Positions 1-9,502 of a DNA stretch of 64,000 nucleotides are shown piece after piece. A program made the position numbers and the translations under genes. The notes beneath the pieces were generated by a model. The model worked only from the letters and a program-made list of their open reading frames with translations. It had not been told where the DNA came from and did not search any database. The stretch is from Planctomycetota bacterium (GTDB lineage: Bacteria; Planctomycetota; GCA-002687715; DRQF01): NCBI GenBank assembly GCA_020639295.1, contig JACKGY010000005.1, forward strand, positions 1-64,000. The letters are read 5' to 3'. The number at the start of each line of letters is the position of its first letter. Position 1 is the stretch's first letter.

Positions 1-182
1 AGCATACCCGAGACCGCCTGCTGGGAGAGCTGCCAGAAGCGAAGCACCGGGATCCCGTGGTCGAGCCTCAGGACGGCGATGCCGGGATGATTAAGAAGAA
101 GGTCCTCGACTGGTTCAGCACCGGCGTCCTCTGGCGCTGGGGCGAGGCCCTCGAGCAATACGGCGTGCGCCTACGCAAGTAG
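1..182 (+). CDS. C-terminal end of a gene cut by the left window edge
   Basis: An open frame runs in from the left edge (codons in phase with position 3) and stops at TAG 180-182, giving about 59 codons. The visible tail is rich in charged residues and ends in a basic, tryptophan-containing amphipathic stretch (VLDWFSTGVLWRWGEALEQ). No domain can be recognised from this fragment. The next 300 bases carry no convincing gene, so this looks like the last gene of an upstream transcription unit. Whether the frame is really coding cannot be settled without the missing 5' part. Confidence 0.45.
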   Translation, partial: HTRDRLLGELPEAKHRDPVVEPQDGDAGMIKKKVLDWFSTGVLWRWGEALEQYGVRLRK

Positions 183-483
183 ACCGGCGATGGCCCCAAA
201 GGAAGACCGATGAGCTCCACCGGATGCAGGCCGGCATGAAGGGCTAACCGCTATGACAGATTCCTTTCCGGGGCCTCCGACTCACGACAATTCCGCTTGA
301 CCGCAGGACCTCTTGCCACCATGCTCCACGATGAGAGACGGCAAAGAAGTCGGTCTCTCAAGGACACGTCCGGTGTCCGAACAGGCGTGAGATGTGCAGA
401 CAGGCGAATCTTGACGACGGCTGCAAGGTGAACCCATGCACCAGCCACTCCTGCTTTCCTGCTAATCTGAAAAGGAGCAAGAA
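183..483. other. Intergenic stretch without a supported gene
   Basis: Only short, compositionally poor open frames are present. The one useful signal is a strong Shine-Dalgarno sequence AAGGAG at 472-477, six bases before the start codon of the next gene. I see no repeat, terminator or RNA gene here. Confidence 0.5.
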
Positions 484-867
484 ATGCTGAGAGCAACCTT
501 CCTACTCATCCTTCCCCTCATGGTCTTGTGCGGTACCGTGTTCGCACAGGGGAGCATGGAGGTCACCACGACGGTGCCGGCGACGGGCAGCAACCTGACT
601 GTGGAGATCGACGGTGGAAGCACGACCGGAACGATCGACATCACCGCGGTCGTGTTCGAAGATGGAAAATCCGTCCCGTCGTCTTGCTACGTCATAGTGA
701 CGAACAACTCACCCAAGGTGAAGGTCCGCTTCTTCGAGGAGTGCGAAGGAGAGTCCTTGCGGGGCAAGGTCGTGAAGATTCGCGGCGGGACGACCAAGAA
801 GGGCCAACATGCCAACGGGGAGGGAGGAGACATCGACGACGACGACATAACTTGGGACGACGAATAG
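484..867 (+). CDS. Small secreted hypothetical protein with acidic tail
   Basis: This 127-residue protein starts with a clear Sec signal peptide: a basic start, a hydrophobic core at residues 5-18, and a probable cleavage after VFA near residue 21. The start is supported by AAGGAG six bases upstream. The mature part is beta-rich and threonine-rich. It contains two cysteines (in SSCYV and EECEG) that could form a disulfide, and it ends in a strongly acidic tail (DIDDDDITWDDE). No family is recognised. It precedes a second envelope protein gene, with a strong hairpin between them, so the two may be partly co-transcribed. Confidence 0.7.
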   Translation: MLRATFLLILPLMVLCGTVFAQGSMEVTTTVPATGSNLTVEIDGGSTTGTIDITAVVFEDGKSVPSSCYVIVTNNSPKVKVRFFEECEGESLRGKVVKIRGGTTKKGQHANGEGGDIDDDDITWDDE

Positions 868-878
868 GGATGACCTCT

Positions 879-913
879 GCCACCCGAGAGGCATTCGAGC
901 CCTCTCGGGTGGC
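879..913 (+). terminator. Perfect 13-bp stem-loop between two genes
   Basis: GCCACCCGAGAGG (879-891) pairs perfectly with 901-913 across a nine-base loop. It lies 12 bases after the stop of the small secreted protein and 30 bases before the next start. The following bases are C/T-rich and not a clean U-run. It may terminate most transcription or partly attenuate the downstream gene. Confidence 0.55.
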
Positions 914-942
914 CGGCCTCTCCGGATCTGGAGACTGACTTG

Positions 943-2721
943 ATGCAAAAAACGAGCGTGATTGCACTCACACTGCTTGTAGCAGCGAGCATTGCCCTAT
1001 TTCGCACGCTCTTCACGGCCGACGATGGTCCGTCCTTGAGTTCCAACGGTAGCCTCGAGGAGTCGCGAGGGTCTGCTCCGATCGTACGACGCGATCAGAC
1101 AGGGACAGTCGCCTCGGGCAGTGAGACACGCACGACCACCGAACTCTCGAGTTCGAAGGGCCGCGCTGGTGATTCCGGACGAGATTCGACTCCTCTCGAA
1201 TCCAGGTTGGTTTCGGGAAGGGTGATATGGCGGAGCACGGGGGTGCCTGTCTTGCGGAGCGTGATAGAAGTTCGCTCTGCAGCCGCCACGACGACCCTGG
1301 AGACACGTGCCGATGGGTCGTTCTCGACTCTGCTGAGCGTCTCGTCCGCAGCGACCGTGAACGTACTTGGAAGCGGTCTCTCGAGGGAGATCACAGTGGG
1401 CGACGACGATGTCGAACTTGGCGACATCGTCGTGGACGCTTCGACGGTACGCGTTGTTGCTCACTTCATCGACGCCATGGACGAGAGCATCCCGGGTGCT
1501 CGTCTCGCCATGGGGCCATTCGGGACGAGGTTGAGCCAGCCTTCCGGCGCGGATGGCATCTGCACGATGACTCTCGAGATACCCGCCCGGCAAGTTGCTG
1601 GCGGCAAGTATGGCTGGTCGACGATGGTCCTCGATTTCTCGAGCCCACCGGTTCGCGAGCTAGAGATCGTCCTTTCGAGGCTACCGAGTCTGATCATCTC
1701 CGTCGCAGGGACGATTCGTGGGCCATATGCGATTGAGCTGAAGGCGAGCCATGGAGACATGATCTTCGGTGCGCCATTCGGCGTCGAGCACGCCCTTTCC
1801 GTACCTCCTCCACCGATCGTCAGGCAATCGAATGGCTACCTCATTCCCGCGGAGAGTTCACAGCGCGAGTTGAAGATCCTGGGAATCGTCGCTCTACATC
1901 TCGACGCTGCATTGATGACGAGCTTCGGTGACGCTGTTCAGCGGACAGTCGTCGATGTCGCTCCTGGGTCGAACGAGGTGGAGTTCAATGGTGAACTCAT
2001 TCGTTGCGGTGACATCCATGGTCAGGTCATCGCGACGAATGGTGTAGCAAATAGCGGACGAGTGGTCCTTCGCCGGGGATCGATGTCGCGAATTGCGGAG
2101 CTCGACCTGGCTGGAGAGGTCGTGTTCGAGGACGTCCCGCGAGGCCACGAATACGACATCTCACTTCTCGCCGCCGACTTGGCCGGGTCGATAACCGTCA
2201 TGCACAACAGCCAGAACACTTTCTTTCATTTGACCGCTCAGAAGAAGAAGGAGGTCGCGATCAGGTTCGAAGACGAGTTCGGGAAGCCGGCTGATCCAGA
2301 GCTCGTTCGCGTCGGATCGATACGTGTGCGCCCGAAGAAGAAGGGAGTCTACGAGTGGAAGTGCGATTCAGACTTCCCGGATACGCTCTCGTATCGCATT
2401 GGAGTCGATACGAGGGAAGTCGTCCTGCAGGACGATCAAGTGATCGTCCTACCTGCGACGCAGAAGGTCACGGTCCTCGTGAGCGGTTCCAGGGACGTCC
2501 CCGGCGACAGCTTCCTGCTCATCGAGAGCGCGACGACCAAGCAAACCAGGGAGTTTGAACTGCATCTGACAAACGGGTCGGGGACGGTGACCACCCGTCT
2601 GCCGAACGGAGTCTACTTCCTACGCGTCGAGGCAACCACGCAGAACGCGGCACCTCTCGAGAGAAGGATCGAAGTACTTCGAGTCGCGGGCGCGTCGGTG
2701 AGCGTCCAGATCGGGTTCTGA
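943..2721 (+). CDS. Membrane-anchored protein with carboxypeptidase-regulatory-like domains
   Basis: This is a 592-residue protein. The ATG at 943 is preferred over the adjacent in-frame TTG at 940 because GGAG lies at 930-933. Residues 6-20 are a hydrophobic segment that acts as an uncleaved anchor or signal. A serine/threonine-rich linker follows to about residue 80. The rest is beta-rich, with segments that look like carboxypeptidase-regulatory-like domains: SGRVIWRSTGVPVLRSVIEV near residue 90, and a second near residue 355 (DIHGQVIATNGVANSGRVVL). Such domains are common in large surface proteins of planctomycetes. No enzymatic motif is visible. A surface or periplasmic structural role is an inference. 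Confidence 0.7.
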   Translation: MQKTSVIALTLLVAASIALFRTLFTADDGPSLSSNGSLEESRGSAPIVRRDQTGTVASGSETRTTTELSSSKGRAGDSGRDSTPLESRLVSGRVIWRSTGVPVLRSVIEVRSAAATTTLETRADGSFSTLLSVSSAATVNVLGSGLSREITVGDDDVELGDIVVDASTVRVVAHFIDAMDESIPGARLAMGPFGTRLSQPSGADGICTMTLEIPARQVAGGKYGWSTMVLDFSSPPVRELEIVLSRLPSLIISVAGTIRGPYAIELKASHGDMIFGAPFGVEHALSVPPPPIVRQSNGYLIPAESSQRELKILGIVALHLDAALMTSFGDAVQRTVVDVAPGSNEVEFNGELIRCGDIHGQVIATNGVANSGRVVLRRGSMSRIAELDLAGEVVFEDVPRGHEYDISLLAADLAGSITVMHNSQNTFFHLTAQKKKEVAIRFEDEFGKPADPELVRVGSIRVRPKKKGVYEWKCDSDFPDTLSYRIGVDTREVVLQDDQVIVLPATQKVTVLVSGSRDVPGDSFLLIESATTKQTREFELHLTNGSGTVTTRLPNGVYFLRVEATTQNAAPLERRIEVLRVAGASVSVQIGF

Positions 2722-2821
2722 AGACGAACCTCCCCCGACTCATGGCGCAGGTCAGGCGCGCTGCTGTGCCGCTCAACGAATCGACTTGCCACGCCTGATC
2801 CCGCGCGCAGCACTCTTCGCC

Positions 2822-2857
2822 GCCTCCCAGAGGCCCTCTTGGGGCCGGAAGGGAGGC
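2822..2857 (+). terminator. Nested hairpin downstream of the anchored protein
   Basis: GCCTCCC (2822-2828) pairs with GGGAGGC (2851-2857), and inside it GGCCC (2832-2836) pairs with GGGCC (2842-2846). The short tail is TTCGATT. It lies about 100 bases after the preceding stop codon and is a plausible terminator for that gene. Confidence 0.45.
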
Positions 2858-2887
2858 TTCGATTGAGGTGCCCAGACGCGAGGAGGA

Positions 2888-2981
2888 GGTAACCGTCCGG
2901 TCATCCCATCCCTCACGCCTTGAGAGCGACGGAGACGCAGGTCGTCGATTCAGTTGGCGGTAAGCGTCCGGTCAACCCATC
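2888..2981. repeat. Two-copy 23-bp direct repeat
   Basis: The 23 bases at 2888-2910 recur at 2959-2981 with two mismatches, offset by 71 bp. The shared core is CGTCCGGTCA followed by CCCATC. The repeat lies about 100 bp outside the left end of the IS3 element and is not part of its inverted repeats. It could be paired protein-binding sites or a relic of another element. Confidence 0.5.
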
Positions 2982-3132
2982 TCGTCGGGTATCCTGACCC
3001 TGGCTATCAGGGCTCCTTTCGTCAGGAGTCCCGATGCCGAAGTCCCCGCTCACGCCCCGCGCCCTGGAGATCCGGGCGCTCTGAATCGGCCCGGGTTTCC
3101 CGGAGACCACTTCTCTTGGGAGAATGGTCGTC

Positions 3133-4352
<1,220 letters not shown>

Positions 4353-4390
4353 GTCAAGCAATTCGGTCTCCGGGGAACCCGGGCCGATTC

Positions 4391-4987
4391 GAATCCCCGT
4401 TGCCGCATGACCCTCTCGTCGCCCGTCGTTGGGCGGCCATGTCGTCCAGGCTCTCGCGCAGGACGAGCACGAGGTCGGTGAGGGCGAGCGCACGCTCGCC
4501 CCGGATCTCCTCCAGGCTCAGCCGATCGCGCATGCCCTCCTTCAGCGAGCGCATCGCCCGCTCGACCCAGCAGTTGTGCTGCGGTGTCCGGGGCAGATTC
4601 ACGAGCAGGATCATGCCCTCCTTCTCGGCGTAGCTCTTGAGCTTGCGGCTGGCGTAATCGTTGTCGATGGCCAGCACGAGCGGGAGCCGGCCCTGCTCCT
4701 CTTTCGCCCGCTCCAGGAGCGCCGTCGCGTCCTCCGCCTTCGGCGGCGGCCCCAGGCTGGCGGCACGAGGCAGGCCGCTCCTCACGTCCACGATCAGCTG
4801 CGCCACGAGCTTCCTGCCGTCGTCCTGGTGGCCGAGCTGGGTCGCGTCCAGCGACCAGACCAGGTCATCCTCGCTGGGTACCAGGCTCAGCCGGAGCTCC
4901 CGCGCCATCGTCCTGAGCTTGCGTCGATGCCGCGCCTTCAGCGTCCCGAGCGCCCAGCGCACCAGCCGCCGCGGTGGCGGCTCCTTG
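4391..4987 (-). pseudogene. Truncated DDE (rve-type) transposase remnant
   Basis: A minus-strand frame of about 200 codons shows an integrase-core signature: aspartate in WSLDATQLGHQ, aspartate in LAIDNDYAS, and glutamate in NCWVERAMRSLKEG after the typical LPRTPQHN turn. The N-terminal helix-turn-helix region expected in a full transposase is missing. Upstream the frame is closed by a stop that lies in the end of the neighbouring membrane-protein gene. The C-terminus runs into the right inverted repeat of the IS3 element and stops inside it (4354). I therefore read it as an internal fragment left by deletion and by the IS3 insertion. The exact family (IS481-like or another rve family) cannot be told from the fragment. 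Confidence 0.75.
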
Positions 4988-5674
4988 CTAACGAATGCAG
5001 AGTATCACCAGGATCTTGACGCCGACGATGATCGGCAACCAGAACCAGCTCAGGATGCCGTTTCGGGTCAAGAGGAGCCGTTGCAGCTTGATGCCCTGAA
5101 AATCCGGCTCCGACTCGTGGGCTCCAATCCAACGTCTCCGCCCGTCCTCGGATTGGTCCGCGAAACGAGGTTCGAGTTCCTCGATGAGTGCCAAGAGGCT
5201 CTTCTCACTGATCCTCGCTCTTCGTGTTGGCAGTCGGTTCGAGACGACGCCGGAGTGAACCAGGACGTCGTCGCGACTCTTCTCGCTCTCGAAGAGCAGG
5301 CCCTCGATCGCCTCGGACTCCTTCAATTCGAGCCTTCGCCATTTCGGCACCCGGTGGTTGTGTCGCCGCCAGATCGGCACGATCCGCTTGATCTGGGCCA
5401 CGTGGCTACGGGTCCTCAGGACGCGACGCTCCTTGACGGAAAGCCGGTCGCCGCTGACGGTCACCCGACCCCAGAAGATCCGGCCGATGACGAGGTAGAA
5501 GAGCGCGAGGAGAAACAGACCGGGATGGGTCGGATCCAGCAGCGGCACGAGCAGGATTCCGGCTGGCACGACGATCGACAGGCCGCGCTCGAAGCGGCTT
5601 CCCGCCCAGACGGCAACAGTCGGCCTCTCCTGCGTCGGTGTTTCGTTCACGCCCGCCTCTGCCGTCACGCTCAC
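4988..5674 (-). CDS. Hypothetical membrane protein, about 228 residues
   Basis: The hydrophobic segments are residues 31-47 and 51-66, a possible hairpin of two helices, and 211-227 at the extreme C-terminus. The region between them (about 70-205) is soluble and rich in arginine and glutamate. It begins with a short beta-rich part (VTVSGDRLSVKERRVLR) reminiscent of bacterial PH-like domains in membrane proteins, but I cannot confirm that. The start at 5674 is an ATG with no strong Shine-Dalgarno sequence. The 3' end abuts a transposase fragment directly, so the locus borders a rearranged region. The function is unknown. Confidence 0.6.
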   Translation of the reverse strand: MSVTAEAGVNETPTQERPTVAVWAGSRFERGLSIVVPAGILLVPLLDPTHPGLFLLALFYLVIGRIFWGRVTVSGDRLSVKERRVLRTRSHVAQIKRIVPIWRRHNHRVPKWRRLELKESEAIEGLLFESEKSRDDVLVHSGVVSNRLPTRRARISEKSLLALIEELEPRFADQSEDGRRRWIGAHESEPDFQGIKLQRLLLTRNGILSWFWLPIIVGVKILVILCIR

Positions 5675-6218
5675 TCGAAGGAGTCGCCGGCGCTCACGGC
5701 GCCGTCTTCAAGCTCCGACCGTGTGAGTGTATCCGAAAGCGCCACCGAGACATTTCTCCCAGCAGACGCCGTGACCTCCCCCCGGGAACGTCGGACGTTG
5801 CCGTCTGCCGGAAGGGCGTGGATGCGTCCAGGACCCGCCTGGTCGCGGCCTGCCTGGGTCCAGCGGTGGTCCATGGCACCGGCCTTCGGGACGGCAGCGC
5901 CTTCGAGTACCACCCGATCGACGACTTCGATCAAGCCGGCCGGCGCGCTGCGCTCCGCTCCCCTGGCTCCCCGGAGCGAGGCCTGCCGCCGAGATGATCG
6001 GACCGCGAAGCGCCTGCTGCGCTTGGAGCCGGACCGTCGACTGGGCTTCGGAGCGCCCCCTGCCCGGCCGGCAACAGGACCGAGGGCGACCGACGAACGG
6101 AGGGGCAACGATCGACTGCGATCCGCCCGACCGGATCGAGAGCAACGGCGGGAGATGTCCAGGCCAGCCCGCGGCCGACGATCCGCTCCCCCGACGTGTC
6201 CGGCGCTCGCGTCGCGGA
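5675..6218. other. 544-bp stretch with no confident gene
   Basis: Several open frames exist on both strands, including two overlapping minus-strand frames of about 145 codons. They are arginine/glycine-rich, have no recognisable domain and have no good ribosome-binding site. The stretch separates the membrane protein from the response regulator, both on the minus strand. I see no clear RNA structure or repeat. Confidence 0.45.
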
Positions 6219-6869
6219 TCAGTCGAGCGGGGTCAGGCCCTCGCGGATCGCGTACTTGGTGAGTTCCGCGATGCTGCGGATGTCGAGCTTGTCCATCACC
6301 GACTTGCGGTGAGTCTCGATGGTCTTGGCCGAGAGGTTGAGGCGGCCCGCGATCATCTTGGTGGTCAGGCCCTCCGAGAGCAGCTGCAGCACCTCCCGTT
6401 CCCGGGCGGAGAGGACGGAGAAGGTGCCGGCGTCATCGGACTCGGAGAGGCTCAGGTATTCCCCGATGACCTGCTCGCTCAGGGACGAGCAGAGATGGAG
6501 TCGCCCGGCCACCACCGAACGGACCGCCAGGACCAGCTCGTCGAAGCCCGAGTCCTTGAGGACGTAGCCGCGCGCGCCCGCCCGCAGCGCCTCGCGCACG
6601 AAGCGGCGGTCGCTGTTCATCGACAGGATCACGACCCGGATCTCCGGCGACTCCTGGAGCAGCCGGCGGGTGACCTCGAGCCCGTTCAGCCCCGGCATCG
6701 AGATGTCCAGCACCGCCACCGTGGGTCTGACCTCGCGCGCCAGGCGCAGGGCGTCGAGCCCGTTGTCCGCCTCGGCCACCACCTCCAGGTCCGGCTGCGC
6801 CGCCAGGAGGGGACGCAGGCCGTCCCGGAAGATCCGATGATCGTCGGCAAGGAGGATCCGCTGGGTCAT
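6219..6869 (-). CDS. NarL/FixJ-family response regulator
   Basis: This 216-residue two-domain regulator has an N-terminal receiver with the acidic pocket (LLADDH, residues 6-11), phosphorylation aspartate D55 in VAVLDISMPG, and the conserved lysine in YVLKDSG. A C-terminal LuxR-type helix-turn-helix follows (LSAREREVLQLLSEGLTTKMIA, then AKTIETHRKSVMDKL). It binds DNA once phosphorylated by its partner kinase. The gene overlaps the kinase gene by four bases, so the two are translationally coupled. The pair is divergent from the ammonium transporter 250 bp away. That makes nitrogen or redox control of the transporter plausible but unproven. Confidence 0.92.
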   Translation of the reverse strand: MTQRILLADDHRIFRDGLRPLLAAQPDLEVVAEADNGLDALRLAREVRPTVAVLDISMPGLNGLEVTRRLLQESPEIRVVILSMNSDRRFVREALRAGARGYVLKDSGFDELVLAVRSVVAGRLHLCSSLSEQVIGEYLSLSESDDAGTFSVLSAREREVLQLLSEGLTTKMIAGRLNLSAKTIETHRKSVMDKLDIRSIAELTKYAIREGLTPLD

Positions 6870-7969
6870 GGGTCGTCTCCGTGGTCCGCGCTGAGCCGCA
6901 CCCGGGTCCCGCGACCCGGGGCCGTTTCCAGCTCGAAGGTCCCGCCGAGCTGGCGCAGTCGCTCCTCGATCGAGAACAGGCCGAAATGCCCGCCGACGTC
7001 ACGGCGCAGGCCGCCGCGCTCGAAGCCGCGGCCGTCGTCGCGGACCTTGAGGACGACCCGGTCGCCCTCCGAGGTCAGCTCGATGTCCACCCGGCGGGCG
7101 CCGGAGTGCTTCAGGGCGTTGTGCACCAGCTCGCAGGCCGATTTCCAGAACATGACCTTGAGGTCCTCCGGGAGGTCGCGGCGCAGACGATCACGGACCC
7201 GGACGTCGAGGCCGTGCTTCCTGAGGGTCTTCTCGGCCAACCATTCCAGGGTCGGACCCAGGCCCAGCTCGTAGAGCACCGGCGGCGACAGCTCGAAGGT
7301 CAGATCGCGGGTGTAGCGGATCGCCTGATCGCCGAGCGCGACCAGCTCGTCGAGGGAGGCATCGTGTCCGCCCAGGGCCGCATCGCCGCGCAGCTGCTTC
7401 AGACGGATCTTGATCAACGCCAGGGCCTGGCCGAGATGGTCGTGGAGATCGGCGGCGATCCGTCGCCGCTCCCGTTCTTCGGCGAGGCAAACCTCCGAGG
7501 CCAAGCGCCGCAGGCTCGCGGTCCGCTCGGCCACCTGCAGCTCGAGCGATTCGTTGATGGCGATGATCTCGGCGTCGTCGATGCCGCGCTGCAGGAAGGC
7601 GCGCACCATCTCCGCCACCGACCGGATCAGATCGCGTTCCTCGGCCAGGAAGGGCCCTTCCGGCGGAGTCGGCCGGTGCTCCAGATAGACGGTCTCGACC
7701 GAGCCAGTGACGCCGTTCCGCAGCCGGAAGGTCTCCAGCTGCCGCCAGGGTCTGTCGCGGAAGCCGGCGGTCGACCAGCGGCGCTCGCCCCAGCGGATGC
7801 TCGCCGCGGCCGCCTCCGGATACTGCAGCGCGGGCGGGAGCAGCTCGGCGACCGCCTGCAGGGTCTCCTCCAGGGAACGGTCGTTCTCCTGGAGCAACCT
7901 CGCCGTGGCGTGCAGCGCGCTGAGTTCCTTCACGCGCTCTTTGAGCCGGTGTTCGAAGTTGTCCGACAT
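6866..7969 (-). CDS. NarX/DesK-type sensor histidine kinase
   Basis: I start this 367-residue protein at ATG 7969 (MSDNFEHRLKER). GAGGA lies about ten bases upstream, and an in-frame extension to 8086 has no features. Residues 1-150 form a coiled-coil/GAF-like sensor with no membrane segment, so the kinase is probably cytoplasmic. The HisKA_3 dimerisation domain has the phosphoacceptor H176 in AADLHDHLGQAL. The HATPase domain shows the N box (ACELVHNALKHSG), G1 box (DDGRGF) and the GLFSIEERLRQLGG motif typical of this class. It phosphorylates the adjacent response regulator. The signal sensed cannot be told from the sequence. Confidence 0.9.
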   Translation of the reverse strand: MSDNFEHRLKERVKELSALHATARLLQENDRSLEETLQAVAELLPPALQYPEAAAASIRWGERRWSTAGFRDRPWRQLETFRLRNGVTGSVETVYLEHRPTPPEGPFLAEERDLIRSVAEMVRAFLQRGIDDAEIIAINESLELQVAERTASLRRLASEVCLAEERERRRIAADLHDHLGQALALIKIRLKQLRGDAALGGHDASLDELVALGDQAIRYTRDLTFELSPPVLYELGLGPTLEWLAEKTLRKHGLDVRVRDRLRRDLPEDLKVMFWKSACELVHNALKHSGARRVDIELTSEGDRVVLKVRDDGRGFERGGLRRDVGGHFGLFSIEERLRQLGGTFELETAPGRGTRVRLSADHGDDP

Positions 7970-8217
7970 CGCTGGCGGTCCTCGGGACGGAGCATGGCCT
8001 CCGGGCGCAGCGTAGGAAACCGCTCCGGTCCAGGGAAGCGGGCTTCGCCTTACCTGAGTCGGGGTCGGAGAAACACCGAGCGACAATCAGGGAACGTCCG
8101 ATTGCCGCTCGGGTGGCCCGGAGCGGATCATCGTTCGGCATGCCGGGTTGCGGCGGCTGTTCCCGCCCATCGCCTGGCGCGCCGATGCCGATCGGTCGGC
8201 TACCGAAGGAGAACGAG

Positions 8218-9420
8218 ATGGACACCGGAAACACCGCCTTCATGCTGCTGGCAACGAGCCTCGTGATGCTCATGACCCCTGGTCTGGCCTTCTTCTATGG
8301 CGGCTTGGTAGGTCGCAAGAACGTACTCTCGATCATGATCCAGAGCTTCGTCTCGATGGGTGTGACGACGATTCTCTGGTACGCCGTCGGGTTCTCCCTC
8401 TGCTTCTCGGGTGGGGAAGGGGGCGTCATCGGAAACCTGGACCACGCCTTCCTGCGTGGGATCGATCCGACGACGCCGTTCGGTGACGGCCAGATCCCGA
8501 TGCTCGTGTTCATCGCGTACCAGATGATGTTCGCGATCATCACGCCGGCGCTCATCACCGGCGCCTTCAGCAACCGGGTTCGGTTCCCCGCCTACCTCAT
8601 CTTCCTCGTGGTTTGGCTGTTGGCGGTCTACTTCCCCTTCGTCCACATGATTTGGGGCGGCGGGCTCCTTGCGGAGTGGGGAGTTCTGGACTTCGCCGGC
8701 GGTATCGCCGTCCACAACATCGCCGGAATGGCTGCACTGGCATCGGTGCTCTACGTTGGGAAGCGCCGTGTCGCGGAATCGGGCCCGCACTCGATCCCGC
8801 TCGTCGCGTTGGGAACGGGACTCCTCTGGTTCGGTTGGTACGGCTTCAATGCAGGTAGCCAGCTTCGGGTCGATCAGATCACGTCGCTCGCCTTCCTCAA
8901 CACAGACATCGCCGCCAGCTTCGCAGCCATTACCTGGCTCGTCATCGAGTGGAGTCGGGTGCGGAAGCCTCGCTTCGTCGGTCTTCTCACCGGCGCAGTG
9001 GCCGGGCTCGCAACGATCACACCGGCCGCAGCCTACGTTCCGACCTGGGGCGCTGCGCTGATCGGTATCGCCGCGGGACTCGTCTGCTACTTGGCAGTCG
9101 AGCTGAAGAACCACCTCGGCTGGGATGACGCCCTCGACGTTTGGGGCGTCCACGGTGTGGGAGGAGCTCTCGGAATCATCCTGCTCGGCGTCTTCGGTTC
9201 GACTGCGATCAATGCTGCAGGTGCCGACGGGCTCTTCTTCGGCGGTGGCGACTTCCTCTTCAAGCAGGTAGTCGCCGTGGTCGTGTCGAGCGTCTACGCC
9301 TTCGGCTTCACCTGGGCGATGCTCTGGATCATCGATCGGATCACCCCGGTGAAGACCACCGAGGAGATGGAGAAGACCCTGGACGCCTCGCTCCACGGCG
9401 AGCAGGCCTACATCGCCTGA
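8218..9420 (+). CDS. amtB: Ammonium transporter, Amt/MEP family
   Basis: This 400-residue polytopic membrane protein has about eleven helices and moves ammonia/ammonium across the inner membrane. The start at 8218 is chosen because GAAGGAG lies seven to twelve bases upstream. Family signatures are present: TPGLAFFYGGLVGRKN (residues 20-35), the conserved aspartate D158 before GGIAVHNIAG, and the twin pore histidines H166 and H312 (VWGVHGVGGALG). The aromatic gate region around WGGG is also kept. The cytoplasmic C-terminus is short and ends in EQAYIA. No GlnK/PII gene is adjacent, unlike the classical glnK-amtB pair. Instead it is followed by a Gcw_chp porin and is divergent from a two-component system. 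Confidence 0.95.
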   Translation: MDTGNTAFMLLATSLVMLMTPGLAFFYGGLVGRKNVLSIMIQSFVSMGVTTILWYAVGFSLCFSGGEGGVIGNLDHAFLRGIDPTTPFGDGQIPMLVFIAYQMMFAIITPALITGAFSNRVRFPAYLIFLVVWLLAVYFPFVHMIWGGGLLAEWGVLDFAGGIAVHNIAGMAALASVLYVGKRRVAESGPHSIPLVALGTGLLWFGWYGFNAGSQLRVDQITSLAFLNTDIAASFAAITWLVIEWSRVRKPRFVGLLTGAVAGLATITPAAAYVPTWGAALIGIAAGLVCYLAVELKNHLGWDDALDVWGVHGVGGALGIILLGVFGSTAINAAGADGLFFGGGDFLFKQVVAVVVSSVYAFGFTWAMLWIIDRITPVKTTEEMEKTLDASLHGEQAYIA

Positions 9421-9502
9421 CCGTCCCGCCGGCCGCGGGAAACCGTCGAGCCGGGAACGACGTGGCGGCCCGCCCGGGCCCCATCAAGGAAAGGAAACTG
9501 CC

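Noticed and set aside
4380..4406. A tRNA T-arm-like sequence with TTCGAAT
   Set aside because: The flanking bases do not form a T-stem or acceptor, and most of it is the right inverted repeat of the IS3 element, matched at 3083-3108.
5671..6145. Two overlapping minus-strand genes between the membrane protein and the response regulator
   Set aside because: No ribosome-binding site, no domain, and Arg/Gly/Ala-rich composition typical of spurious frames.
8137..8151. Sigma-54 promoter upstream of amtB (GGCATG...TTGC)
   Set aside because: The spacing between the two blocks is one base too long and the -24 block is imperfect.
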